Part shown: positions 22,494-33,048 of the stretch, piece by piece
Numbering within the stretch: position 1 is the first letter of the stretch
Layout of the letters: every line of letters starts with the position of its first letter
Assembly: GCA_023213395.1 (NCBI GenBank)
Contig: CM041465.1
Span: 73,911,741-73,975,740 of the forward strand
Direction of reading: 5' to 3'
Length of the DNA stretch: 64,000 bases
DNA from: Cycas panzhihuaensis
Lineage: Eukaryota; Cycadophyta
Notes under the pieces: model-generated
What the model saw: the letters and a program-made list of their open reading frames with translations, nothing else
The model's database searches: none
Told to the model about the DNA's origin: nothing
Position numbers and translations under genes: made by a program

Positions 22494-23400
22494 TAAAATG
22501 TTAACTACATATTGAAAGGCAAAGAAAATTGGGATATATGGTACACTGGAATTAAAAATGCTGCAAAGTATGAAGGCCTTTGGAGAGCCCACCTGTAGCC
22601 CACACCCAACATACTAGCAACGACTACAACAACTGCTTCCAGTGGATCTGCCCCAACAACTCTTACAGGTGTTGTAGCTAAACTACAATGGGAGATAGAT
22701 GATGAAAAGATTCATGTAGGACTTTTGTTGGTCATTGATCACTCCTTGCACAACTTGATAAATGAAGAGGAACATGATATAGCCTAGAAGGTCCTAGAGG
22801 TTCTTAGAAAGAACTTTGATTCAAAGTTAGATTTAGAATTTGTTCATCTTACTTTGAAAATGAACAAATTAAAAATACAGAAGGGACGAGCTCATGAGAC
22901 AATAAATCTCCTTCGACCAATCAAACAGGAAATTTTGATCCAATCATGTTTACATGTCCCTGATTATAAAAACTTGCTTGGAAGTCTTCAATCTAGTAGA
23001 ACATTAAAGACACTCAACTTCAAAGCACTTGCCGAGAAGTTTATAGAATTTGACAAGACCTTTGATACAAACTTTGTAGCCTCTGACTCTCTTCTAGATG
23101 CAGCCTTTGAGGTAGAAGAAGAAGTTTGCTACACAAAAAATCAATGTCTCTCTTGTGGCAGAGGAAATAACCGAGCAAGAGGAAGAGGAAGAAATATGGG
23201 AAATCGTCCACAAGGATAATCAAACCCTCAATCACAACCTTGAAAGTTTCAAGGATAAGGGCCACCTCAAAAGAGAGCAAGATAGTCAAGCCAAGCCAAT
23301 ACTTCTTCAGGGACTGGTAATCAAACTATTATGTGTGATTGGTATAATTGTAAAGTACACTTAGCAAAAGATTGCAGAACTGCCACTTATAAGTTGGCCA
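22494..23400 (+). pseudogene. Copia-B gag (plus), nearly readable
   Basis: This is copia gag. The N-terminus has ILKGKENWDIWYTGIKNAAK (22510-22570), typical of the family. The capsid C-terminal part is open at 22854-23219 (ETINLLRPI, ALAEKFIEFDKTFDTNF) and ends in an Arg/Gly-rich RGNNRARGRGRNMGN stretch like an RNA-binding tail. A zinc-knuckle remnant CDWYNCKVHLAKDC lies at 23331-23372 with one extra residue between the first cysteines. Stops: a TAG at about 22785 (probably Trp) and a TAA after NRPQG (23217, probably Gln). No clean start ATG remains in frame (the nearest, 22498, is one frame off). Confidence 0.88.
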
Positions 23401-24270
23401 AGTTCCAACCAAAACATAGAGCTCACAATGTTGAAGAAACTTGTGAAGAATCCTTTAGTGGTGCAGGTTTTGTACAAGCACACATTCAAAGAATTGAGGG
23501 ATCTTCAGTATCAAATGCCATTGACCAACCAAAGAGATTCTTTGAAGCTCGGTGTGGATATATCACTTATGAATTCCCTTCATCAATACTAAGCCCTATT
23601 GGAATTGCCAATAGTGTGGCTTCAATCGATGGATAGTGGATCATAGACATATGAGCAACTCAACATATGACATGCAATTGCAGTCTATATCAAACATTTG
23701 ACTCAAATGTTCATGGAGTTGTTTACATCGCTGATAAATCACAACAACCTATTGAAGGAATTTACAACATTCACCTGAAACTCCTAGGCTTAGAAGATTT
23801 TACATTGCTTGATGTCTTATATATACCCAATCTCAAACAAAACCTACTCTCTTTATCCACACTTGTTTCTCATGGATTTGATTTGAGTGTAACCGCAAAT
23901 GACTAGACTCTTAAGATCATTCACCCTCCAACTAATTAGGTGGTTTTGACTGGACATCTCTCTGGTAAACTCTTTCGACTAAATGGCTCTCCATCTTTTG
24001 AAGTCCATTGTGCCCAAAGCCCTTATGTCTATGAATAATTTGCATTTAATTCCATCTTGACCCATTCAATGTTATCACCAGAAGCTCTTTGGCATGCTCG
24101 TATGGGCCATGTTCACATTGGTAGACTTAGAGATCTTTCTAACACTCTTCTAAACCTTCCAAAGTTTTCCTCTAAGCCCTTTAAATGTGAAGCTTGTATC
24201 ATTGCCAAATCGCATCGACAACCCTTTCCTAAAAGTCAGTAGAAATCGAGCCATCCATTATAATTAGTAC
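23401..24270 (+). pseudogene. Copia-B protease and pre-integrase (plus)
   Basis: The protease active site, Asp-Thr-Gly-Ala in the family, reads Asp-Ile-stop-Ala at 23647-23658, so it is dead. The pre-integrase domain follows (MTCNCSLYQTFD, 23667-23906) and the zinc-binding start LWHARMGHVHIGRL with CEACIIAKS is at 24057-24242. Stops at 23634, 23904 and 24240 correspond to Gln, Gln and Trp in the minus copy, which directly shows the ancestral residues. Confidence 0.9.
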
Positions 24271-25110
24271 ACTCTAATTTGTGCGAGTCAATGCCCATTC
24301 CTTTACTGAAGGGCAAGTTATATTATATCTCTTTCATTGATGATTTCACTAGAAAAGTATGGGTAGCTTTTCTACATAAGAAAGATGAAGCATTCAGTAT
24401 ATTCAAGGAATTCAAAGCCCTCACTGAAAAAGAGTCAAGTTATCAACTCAAATATCTTTGAACTAATAATGATGGCGAATATACCTCACATGAGTTTGAA
24501 AGCTACCTTCGAGACAATGGCAGCAAGCATCAAACAATAGTAACAGGTACCCCATAACAAAATGGAGTTGCCAAGCGCATGAACAGGACAATCATGAACA
24601 TGGCTCGTGCTATCTTAATATATAAAAATGTACCTACCTATTTATGGGTTAAAGTAATCTGGACAACTGTTTATTGTATCAATGCTGTTAGCCCAATAAA
24701 GGAAGCACAATCACCTAATGAAAAGTGGTCAGGACAAGCCCTCATTGTTTACTACTTTAAAAATTTTGGCTCTACATGCTATGCCGATATTCTGGATGCA
24801 GATCGAAATAAACTCCAACCAAGGGCACTTAAAGGTATCTTTGTTGGATACCCTATGGATAAGAAAGGGTATAAGGTCTTCATACCTTCACAACGAAAAA
24901 TCATCGTTACTAGAGATGTCATTTTTATGGAGACAGAGGATCAATTACTTAAATTAGACTCTATAGTACCCTCATGCTGCTACAATAATGTTATCAAGTA
25001 TGATGTTCAGATTTTAGAATTTGTGGGGGGGGAGACAGACATAAATTACTCTAAATGTTTGAAGCTAACAATAGAGCCTTGGAGGATACAAGTTGTGATT
25101 CTGAACTAAT
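24271..25110 (+). pseudogene. Copia-B integrase (plus)
   Basis: This is the retroviral integrase core. LYYISFIDDFTRKVWVAFLH is at 24310-24375 and the C-terminal RALKGIFVGYPMDKKGYKVF at about 24820-24880. The catalytic triad is lost: the first Asp reads Asn (VHSNLC), the second reads Asn (TNNDGEY), and the Glu reads Lys (GVAKRMNRT). All three are consistent with G-to-A changes. The minus copy keeps the first two Asp. The open frame 24579-25109 is a genuine part of the gene, not a separate protein. Confidence 0.9.
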
Positions 25111-26280
25111 GAGTGCACATCCAACACCATCTTTTGAAGATAACAGAGTTGACAAAGGCAAAGCCATTATAGAAGAACCATCCTCTCTACCTTCAGTTGA
25201 CAAAGGCAAAATAGTGGTAGAAGGATCATCTTCCTCAGGTACATCAACATCCTCCTCACAAAATAATCATTTTAACGAACATGATGAGAACTAAGAAATT
25301 GAGGAAATGAGGACATCATTCCCAACTCGAGGATCTTGAGAAGCCCGCTAGCTCAATAAGGACATACGACCAGATGAGGTGGGCAAAACTAGCACCTGAA
25401 GTGCCCATAGAGCAAGGATGCAGGAATCATTATATACTGAGCTTGAACCAACAGAATTGTACCTTACTCTTAATGAAAATCCCTTAACGTACCAAGAGCC
25501 TGTAAAGCATACAACTTGGAGAAACGCCATGAACGAAGAGTACCAATCTCTTATCAAGAACGGTACATGGGAGCTCGTTGATCTACCACTTGGTAGAAAT
25601 GTAGTTCAAAATAAATCGGTGTTCAAAAACAAATATAGATCAGATGACACCCTTGAAAAACACAAGAGAAGGTTGGTAGCTAAGGGATTTACACAAAAAG
25701 AAGGCATCGACTACATTGAAGTCTTTACACCTACAACCAAGTGGCCTACAATTAGAACTCTTGTGGCCTTGGCTACTCAACAGGGTTGGAAAATCTACCA
25801 ACTCGATATTAAGACTGCGTTTCTCAATGGAGATCTTGAAGAAGAAATTTACATGGCTCAACCAGAAGGATATAAGATCAAAGGTCAAGAGCATAAGGTT
25901 TGCAGGCTCATAAAGTCCTTGTATAGCCTTAAACAAGCCCCTCATGTTTGGTTTGCCAAGTTGTCTGAAAAGATGAGGTAACTTTGATACAAGGTTTGTG
26001 ACTATCAAGATATTGATGCAACGTTATTCATCAAGCACCATAAGGATAAAGTCACTTATCTCATAATCTTTGTGGATGACATGCTAGTAACGGGTAATAG
26101 TGAATAGGCAATAAGCCAACTGAAAAAGGACCTTGGCAAAACATTTGAATTATCTGACCTCGGTTTGATGAAATATTACTTGGGAATTGAAGTAATACAA
26201 AAGAATGAAAAACTTTTCCTCTCCCAAGAAAAATACATCAACGATCTTCTAACTAAGTTTCAGTTAGAAGATGCTTGACC
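25111..26280 (+). pseudogene. Copia-B reverse transcriptase (plus)
   Basis: This is the copia RT domain. It begins with a Ser/Glu-rich linker (25111-25300), then KNGTWELVDLPLGR, RLVAKGFTQKEGIDYIEVF, LDIKTAFLNGDLEEEIYM with the first catalytic Asp, and SLYSLKQAPHVW (open from 25418 to 25981). A stop and possible frameshift at about 25980 follow. The palm motif survives as FVDDML at 26069-26086, so the catalytic pair is intact. The gene is broken by stops but is the best preserved RT in the window. Confidence 0.93.
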
Positions 26281-26684
26281 GATGATGTTACCTATGGATA
26301 CTAACACCAAATACTCAGCTGAAGGTGACACTAGGGAGGCAAATGCAAAACTCTACAGGAAACTTGTAGGTAGTCTCATCTATACTATCAATACAAGGCC
26401 AGATATTATACACTTTGTCAACATTCTTGCTCGTTACATGACAAATCTTAAGCAGAATCATTGGCAGGCAGCAGTGTGAGTGTTGAGATACCTTAAGACA
26501 ACCAACAAATATGGTATATTGTATGAACCTAATTCAGACTTCGAGCTTTCTGCATACACAGACTCAGACTTTGCAGGAGATAAAGATACCGGAAGATCTA
26601 CATCTAGGTATGTAACATTTCTTGGAACAACACCAATATCATGGAGATTTAGACGGTAGAAGATAGCTACAGATTCAACTGTCG
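26281..26684 (+). pseudogene. Copia-B RNase H (plus), cut at 26684
   Basis: The RT C-terminal connection (KLYRKLVGSLIYTINTRPDI, 26282-26479) leads into RNase H with LRYLKTTNKYGILYEPN and TDSDFAGDKDTGRSTS. It ends after IATDST at about 26680, where the sequence switches to the minus-strand Copia-B RT. The second half of RNase H (the DNQS motif) is therefore missing in this copy. Confidence 0.9.
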
Positions 26685-27330
26685 AGCCTGCAAATCTTAT
26701 GCTCTTGACCTTCGATCTCATATCTTTCTGACTAAGCCATGTAATTTTCTTATTCAAGATCTCCATTGAGAAATACGGTATTAATATCGAGTTGGTGGAT
26801 TTTCCAACCCTGTTGAGCAGTAAAGGCCACAAGAGTTCTAATTGAAGACCACTTGGTTGTAGGTGTAAAGACTTCAGTGTAGCCGATGCCTTTCCTTTGT
26901 GTAAATTCTTTAGCTACCAACCTTGCCTTGTGTTTTTCAAGGGTGTTGTCTGATCTATATTTATTTTTGAACACCCATTTATTTTGAACTACCTTTCTAC
27001 CAAGTGGTAGATCAACGAGCTTCCATGTACCATTCTTGATAAGAGATTGATACTCTTCATTCATGGCATTTCTCCAAGTTGTATGCTTTACAACTTCTTG
27101 GTACATTAGGGGTTCTTCATTAAGAGTAAGGTGCAGTTCTGTCAGTTCAAGCTCAGTATATAATGATTCCTACATCCTTTCTCTATGGGCACTTCGAGTA
27201 CCAGATTTGCCCAGTGCATCTGGTCGTATGTCCTTATTGAGTTGGCAGGCTTCTCAAGATCCTGGAGTTGGGAATGAAGTCCTCATTTCCTCAACCTCTT
27301 GGTTCTCATCTTGCTCATTAAAATGATTAT
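26685..27330 (-). pseudogene. Copia-B minus reverse transcriptase, N-terminal part
   Basis: This is the copia RT start on the minus strand (open 26750-27106): KNGTWKLVDLPLGRKVVQNK, then RLVAKEFTQRKGIGYTEVF, and LDINTVFLNGDLE with Asp kept. It is cut at 26685 after the segment matching HKVCRL of the plus copy, so it lacks the palm. An acidic, Ser-rich linker (27254-27535) precedes it. The 26458-26832 minus frame crosses the junction and is not a gene. Confidence 0.88.
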
Positions 27331-27535
27331 TTTGTGAGGAGGATATTGATATGCCTAAGGAAGATGGTCCTTCTAACACTGTTTTACCTTTATCAATTGA
27401 AGGTGGAGAGGATGGTTCTTCTATAATGGATTTGCCTTTGTTAACTCTGCTATCTTTAAAAGATGGTGCTGGATGTATACTCATTGGTTCAGAGTCACAA
27501 CTTATATCCTCTGAGGCTCTATTATTAGCTTCCAA

Positions 27536-28664
27536 TATTTGGAGTAATTTATGTTTGTCCCCCTCCCCAAATTTTAGAATTTAACATCATACTTAATAAC
27601 ATGATTATAGCAGCATGAGGGTACTATGGAGTCTGGTTTAAGTAATTGATCCTTTGTCTTTGCAAAAATGACATCTCTGGTAATGATAAATTTTCTTTAT
27701 GAAGGTATAAAAACCTTATACCCTTTCTTATCCATAGGGTATCCAACAAAGATACCTTTAAATGTCCTTGGCAGGAGTTTATTTCGATCTGCATCCAGAA
27801 TGTGGGCATAGCATATAGAGCCAAAAATTTTGAAGTAGTGAACAATGGGGGCTTGTCCTGACCACTTTTCATTAGGTGCTTATCCTTCCTTTGATGGGCT
27901 AACAACATTGATATAATAAATAGTTGTCCAAATTGCTTCAACCCATAGGTAGGTAGGTACATTTTTGTATATCAACATAGCCTGAGCCATGTTCATGATT
28001 GTCCTATTCATGCACTTAGTAACTCCATTTTGCTATGGGGTACCTGCTACTATTGTTTGATGCTTGATGCCATTGTCTTGAAGGTAGCTTTCAAACTCAT
28101 GTAAGGTATATTCGCCACTATTATCAGTTTGAAGATATTTGAGTTGATAACCTGGCTTTTTTTTAGTGAGGACTTTGAATATATGGAAGGTTTCATCTTT
28201 CTTGTGTAGAAAAGCTACCCATACTTTTTTAGTAAAACCATAAATGAAAGAGATGTAATATAACTTATCCTTTAATGAAGAAATGGGCATTGGCACGTAA
28301 AAATCAGAGTGTACCAATTGTAAAAAGATGGTTTGATTTCCACTGACTTTTGGGAAAGGGTTGTTGATGAGATTTGGCAATGATACAAGCTTCACATTTA
28401 AAGGGCTTAAAGGAGAACTTTGGAAGATTTGGAAGAGTGTTAGAAAGATCTCTCAGTCTATCAACGTGAACATGGCCCATGCGAGCATGCCAATGAGCTT
28501 CTGGTGATAATGTTGGATGGGTCAAGATGGAATTAAATGCAAATTCTTCATCGGCACAAGGGCTTTGGGAACAATGGGCTTCAGAAGATGGAGAGTCATT
28601 TAGTCGAAAGAGTTTTCTAGAGAGATGTCAAGTCAAATCCACCTGATTAATTAGTGGGTGAATG
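27536..28664 (-). pseudogene. Copia-B minus integrase
   Basis: The zinc-binding domain HWHARMGHVHVDRL with CEACIIAKSH is at 28304-28525, and the core at 28033-28395 has VHSDFYVPMPISS and QTDNSGEYTLHEFESYL. The first two catalytic Asp are kept; the Glu reads Lys, as in the plus copy, so the change may predate both copies. The C-terminal part lies in 27624-27962. The gene is interrupted at 28664 by the nested element and resumes at 30775. Confidence 0.88.
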
Positions 28665-28911
28665 TGTAACGAACCTATTCCTGTTACCATTCAACATAGA
28701 GAAATAGAAATAGAAAATGATAGATAAAAGATAAAGAAGAAGATGAAGTTCCAAAGAACATTCATTAACATAAGATTACAAAATACATCATGATGATTTC
28801 CTTATACATTACATATATATATATGGGGCTATTAAGGCTGCCCATCTCTTAGACTTATGCATGTGGGATAAATGCAATACGAGTAACCTCATATGGTGGA
28901 GGATCATAACA
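28665..28911 (-). repeat. 3' LTR of the gag-only element
   Basis: This 247-bp LTR reads TGTTATGATCCTCC... on the minus strand from 28911 and ends at 28665. It is preceded on its internal side by the polypurine tract. It is paired with 30528-30774. Confidence 0.92.
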
Positions 28912-29159
28912 TGCCCTCCCCCCTGAAAGTACTTCACCCTCGAAGCATCCTGATTTAAAGACCATCTCTTGTTATTATTCTTCAATCAATAGCTCTTACG
29001 AATATTAGCAGAAAAGTTGTGCATGAAATAGGGATCTATCCATCCTAAGTTGATCTTGATACACCCTGAATATCCTCTAATATACTCTGGATATCTGTAA
29101 TATTGAAACCATAAGCTTGAACATTGTTCTTGCCTGGTGTTTGTAGTAGATGAATGCCT

Positions 29160-29818
29160 TACTTGATAAGTTTTGTTGCAATGGGCCTCTTGATAATGTG
29201 GATGTCAATATGGTTCCACTTTAGTTTACCTTTGAACTATTTGTGATGCATTTTATTCCTTATCCTTAGGTGCCACTAATGGTGTGGGGTGGCAAATAAC
29301 TTCTATTACTTGCTCTTTAATTTGTCTTTCCAATATTGGTGATGTCTTTTCTTCCTTATCCTTGGGTGCAACCGATGGTGTGGGATGGCAAACAACTTCT
29401 GTTACCTACTCTTGACATTCGTTTTCTTTCTCATAATCTTTCTTTTATTCTTGACTTTGTGGAGTCGGGAGAATTCCTTGTCCCACACTGTGATTATACT
29501 TCTCAAGTATTTACCATGCTTCTTGTTTGTTTTGTTCAAGACTTTGTATCTCTTTCTACCACGAATCATTATATTTCTTACGGATAGCTAGTTCTAGGAA
29601 ATAAAATATATGAAAGGGATTAACTGGGTTATACCAATCTTTAAACCAAAGATAAGCCTCTCCTTGTAGATATAATGAGGCTACTTTAGTCATCTCCTCA
29701 TTGCGCATGTAGTTATTATCAAGTGATTTTAAATATACATCCATATCTTTAACCCAATCATTTCAGAAAGAGTCCCATCCGCATTGAAGATGTGTGGTAT
29801 GGGCCTTTTTGTAGCCAT
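29160..29818 (-). pseudogene. Gag of the 2.1-kb non-autonomous element
   Basis: This is a gag remnant. The ATG at 29818 is followed by an IPHIFNADGT stretch and a one-base loss at about 29765 that shifts the frame. The next part (29556-29744) is open: EEMTKVASLYLQGEAYLWFKD resembles the capsid core of gypsy-type gags (the leucine, glycine, Ala-trp-phe pattern). Downstream the frame can be followed through several Gln/Trp stops and contains a duplicated block with CHPTP and VAPKDKE motifs (about 29260-29405). No zinc knuckle or pol domain was seen. In life it would have been packaged with help from an autonomous partner. Confidence 0.72.
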
Positions 29819-30527
29819 GATAATGTGGATATAAGAGAGATTATGGGTGTCTATAGCCTGTTATCCCCTAATTTTGATATAAAATTATATATTGGTTCTC
29901 ATGAGCAATGGTTTTGAGACCACGGTCTTAATGGTTAAGAAAATATAGTATGAAACCCTTAATTTCAAAAAAATTATTTCTAAAAAAAAATATAGCTTAA
30001 AAATATATAAAATATGGAGTAGGATGATGGCCTCTAAATTACAATTCCAATGGTACAAACGAAATTGAATTCTGATATCTAGATCAAAAGTTATGCCCCT
30101 TTTAAGAATTTCACTGTTAGGGTTTTTATAGGATAAAATAGTACTTATTGATAAAATACTAATAACTTTTTACTCTGAACTATGATGAGTCTCAAACCAC
30201 TTCCATTAAAAAGTAAATTAAAAAATGCATAGAATCAAAAAAGATTTGAGGTCATTTGGATACCTGTAACAAACGTTATGGATCTTTGAAGTTGAGGTTG
30301 CAGATTTGTCCCGAATTACGGTGACAGAAAAAAAGCAGGTTGAAATTAATTTTGCTACAATTTTCGTACTTCCACCCCAAAATTTAGAGTGCAACCACTC
30401 AAAATTTATAGAACGAGCCATCTCATTTTAAATTTACCATTATTTTTTAGAATTTTCAACGTTTATTCTCTCGAAGATGCTTTCAAACCCTTGATGACAC
30501 CTCCAAGATCGTTGCTCTGATACTAAT

Positions 30528-30774
30528 TGTAACGAACCTATTCCTGTTACCATTCAACATAGAGAAATAGAAATAGAAAATGATATATAAAAGATAAAGA
30601 AGAATATGGAGTTCCAAAGAATATTCATTAACATAAGATTATAAAATACATCATGATGATCTCCTTATACATTACATACATATATATGGGGCTATTAAGG
30701 CTGCCCATCTCTTAGACTTATGCATGTTGGATAAATGTAATATGAGTAACCTCATATGGTGGAGGATCATAACA
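30528..30774 (-). repeat. 5' LTR of the gag-only element
   Basis: This 247-bp LTR is partner of 28665-28911. On the minus strand it runs from 30774 to 30528 and is followed immediately by the primer-binding site (plus 30515-30526). Most differences from its partner are C/T or G/A. Confidence 0.92.
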
Positions 30775-31315
30775 TAATGACCTGGAGAGTCTGGTCATTT
30801 GCAGTTAGACTCAGATCAAATCCATGAGAGACAAGTGTGGATAAGGAGAGTAGGTTTTGTTTAAGATTGGATATGTATAAGACATCAAGCAATGTAAAAT
30901 CTTCTAAGCCTGGAAGTTTCAGGCAAATATTACCAATTCCTTCAACAGGTTGTTGTGATTTATTAGCCATGTGAATAACTCCTTGAACATTTGAGTCAAA
31001 TGTCTGATATAGACTGTAATTACATGTCATATGTTAAGTTGCTTTTGTGTCCATGATCCATTGTCCATCGATTGAAGCCATAGTATTGGCAATTCCAATA
31101 GGGCTTGGAATTAGTGAAGGGAATTCACAAGTGATATATCCACATCGAGCTTTAAAGTATCTCTTTGGTTGGTCAATGACATTTGATGTTAAAGATCCCT
31201 CAATTCTTTGAATGTGTGCTTGTACAAGACCTACACCACTAAAGGATTCTTCACAAGTTTCTTCAATATTGTGAGCTCCATGTTTTGGTTGGAAAACCAG
31301 TTGATGGGGGATCAA
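30775..31315 (-). pseudogene. Copia-B minus gag end, protease and pre-integrase start
   Basis: On the minus strand, 31034-31315 corresponds to the gag-protease part of the plus copy (HGAHNIEETCEESFSG, then DGQWIMDTKAT). The protease site reads Asp-Thr-Lys-Ala: the catalytic Gly codon changed to Lys, so it is inactive. 30767-31030 holds the pre-integrase segment MTCNYSLYQTFDSNVQGV. The N-terminal gag is missing because of the deletion beginning near 31316. Confidence 0.88.
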
Positions 31316-31319
31316 AGTA

Positions 31320-31396
31320 ATCCACTTTTTACCCCAAGATGATCATCTTACCAACAAAATTATTGCATGAATCTTTTCATGGGGTAAAAAGTGGAT
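31320..31396. repeat. 17-bp perfect inverted repeat with palindromic loop
   Basis: atccactttttacccca (31320-31336) and its exact complement (31380-31396) flank a 43-base loop that itself contains the palindrome agatgatcatct. It lies where the minus Copia-B lost gag and distal leader relative to the plus copy. The right arm is native leader sequence; the left arm looks like an inverted copy of it made at the breakpoint. Confidence 0.85.
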
Positions 31397-32368
31397 CAAC
31401 TTGCTGCTAAAATGTTGATATTTCTAAATCTATATGCATGCTATTTTACCTTATTTTATGAATTTTTCAAAAAATTTACAAATAATGATAAATGGACATA
31501 ATTTTTAAAAATTACAAATATAAAGGCCTAAATAATGAAATCTGAATTTATGACAGAAGGAAAAAGTGTTCATAATATCATTTCTGATAGAGTTGTGAAG
31601 TCAGATTTCTGAAAAGGTATAAAAAATTTTCTGCCCGAAATAGCACAAAAGCAAAATCTTGCCAGATCCACTATCTCATAATTTGAACTTCAATATGTCA
31701 AAAGTTACATTTTGACACATACATTAACTTTCCCTTCGGCACCATCTCTAAAATTTGCCAAAAAATTGCTCAAAATACCCTTGCAATGTCCTTTATGGGG
31801 TTGAGTAGGCAAAATCAGTAATCATGAGAAAACTGCATGGATCTCACTAACTAGTAGATGGAATTTAATGAGATTTATCTTAAACTAAACCTAATACATA
31901 AATCTACTAGATCCCTTAATAAAACTTTCATATTTTTAGCTAATAATTAAAGGATTTCATTAGGAAAAGTGCCTTAAATCACTTATCTACAAAATTTACC
32001 CTTTTGTCTCAGTCAAAACTCACTGATATAGGTTGAATCTGAAGTTGATCTAGAAGAAAAAAATGATCCTCTATTCAAGGCGACCTTGCATGCCAAATTT
32101 CATCAAAATTTGAGATGGTTAATTTTTTTAATGAGATTTTGGGCCTTTAATGCTTAGGATCGGCAATTTGAGCGGCTTCAAAAACCTATATTCTTCACCT
32201 CTGAATTTCTACACACATAGATAAAGTAGCAATATACAAAGTACTATAATTTTAAGCTCTCAAAATGTTAAAAAAATGATGGATATACTCTCAATACTTC
32301 ACATTGAAGGTGAAGGAGAGGCAAAATGACTCTATGCAAGTGGAATGGAGTGAATAGATCCCTTTCTG
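31397..32368 (-). other. Copia-B minus leader
   Basis: This is the leader of the minus element, matching 20500-21490 of the plus copy in reverse. It is non-coding. It ends at the primer site (plus gctctgatatca, 32369-32380) next to the 5' LTR. Confidence 0.75.
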
Positions 32369-32382
32369 GCTCTGATATCACA

Positions 32383-32694
32383 TGAAGAAAGGATGGATCT
32401 AGGGAATAAATCACTCACATGCACACAATGGCAAAGGAGAATGAAAAAGAGATGAAATAAGATATGAGAGCAAGCTTGGAGGTGAGAATGAATAATTACT
32501 CCCTCTTTGAGATTTTACCTTTTATTATTGAGGGTGAGCATTAGGGTTAGGATTTTCCTGTCTAATGATATGAACCCAAAATTACATATAAATGCACATA
32601 AAGTGCATTTCATTAAGAGACTAATGCTAATAAATATATCCTAAGGTTATATAATTAATCTACATAAATGACATTGACACATTAACCTCTTTTA
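32383..32694 (-). repeat. Copia-B minus 5' LTR
   Basis: This 312-bp LTR has the same length as 20174-20485. On the minus strand it begins TAAAAGAGGTTAATG at 32694 (TG mutated) and ends ...CTTCA at 32383, two bases before TGATATCAGAGC. Right of it the Copia-A LTR resumes at an internal position, so this insertion cut that LTR. Confidence 0.9.
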
Positions 32695-33048
32695 CTATCA
32701 TTGTAAATGGGTTTAGTCACACTTTAATATTATGAACCTAGTTGTGTAAGGTTAATTTTATCCTTAATATTATAATAGTGTATTGTTGGTTAATAATGCA
32801 AGGTGCCAATTATCATCTTGCATGATCCTATGTTAATATTCTCATTACACTTTGTAACAGCCTATGGCTTTCTTGTAATCTTTTTATTATCTCATGTGTT
32901 TTATTTTTGTATGTTAATGAATGCAATACACTTTGGAGCATTGTGACTAATTCCCTTCCTTTTACTTTTGATTATTTTATGAATACATTTATGGATATAA
33001 CAATTCTTGAACCTAGATTGGAATTAGGTAGACCTTCATTCCCTTTCA
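32695..33048 (+). repeat. Copia-A LTR 1, truncated, shared by copies 1 and 2
   Basis: It matches the last 354 bp of the 462-bp Copia-A LTRs at 43050-43511 and 49771-50232. The first ~108 bp are missing because Copia-B lies there. It ends ...CCCTTTCA and is followed by a perfect TGGTATCAGAGC at 33051-33062. It is 5' LTR of copy 2. The sequence missing on its left would have joined the broken copy 1 (ending 8707) to it, with about 230-250 bp lost overall. Confidence 0.88.

Larger units (their letters stand above)
20174..26684 (+). mobile_element. Copia-B plus element, 3'-truncated, nested
   Basis: This is a Ty1/copia element in plus orientation with 5' LTR, primer site, long leader, gag, protease, integrase, RT and most of RNase H. 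It ends at 26684 inside RNase H, directly against RT of the minus-strand Copia-B, so RNase H end, polypurine tract and 3' LTR are missing. Its left edge sits in the minus element's pol. A parsimonious reading is insertion into that pol followed by one deletion at the right edge that removed this element's 3' end and about 540 bp of the host pol. It has fewer stops than Copia-A, so it is younger. Confidence 0.85.
28665..30774 (-). mobile_element. Gag-only LTR element (TR-GAG type), 2.1 kb, nested
   Basis: This is a small LTR element in minus orientation inside the Copia-B pre-integrase region. Two 247-bp LTRs (30528-30774 and 28665-28911) differ at roughly 10 sites by eye. Next to the 5' LTR is a primer site (plus gctctgatacta, reading TAGTATCAGAGC on the minus strand). 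Next to the 3' LTR is a polypurine tract (plus ccctcccccct, 28914-28924). Flanks give a 5-bp duplication GAATG (28660-28664) / TAATG (30775-30779), one base changed. The interior encodes only a gag remnant and no pol, which fits terminal-repeat elements with a GAG domain. Confidence 0.9.
26685..32694 (-). mobile_element. Copia-B minus element, 5' part
   Basis: This is the 5' part of the minus-strand Copia-B whose 3' end is at 18746-20173: 5' LTR 32383-32694, leader, gag remnant, protease, integrase and first part of RT. It is interrupted by a 2.1-kb element (28665-30774). Most of gag and the distal leader (about 1.9 kb by comparison with the plus copy) are deleted near 31316-31396. Its LTR abuts the truncated Copia-A LTR at 32695, so it inserted there. 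With 20174-25895 it forms a very large inverted repeat. Confidence 0.85.

Noticed and set aside
25640-26008. 122-codon minus-strand frame
   Set aside because: It is a shadow of the Copia-B plus RT, which has clear catalytic motifs in the plus frame.
26458-26832. 124-codon minus-strand frame
   Set aside because: It crosses the junction between the plus and minus Copia-B elements and uses neither element's pol frame.
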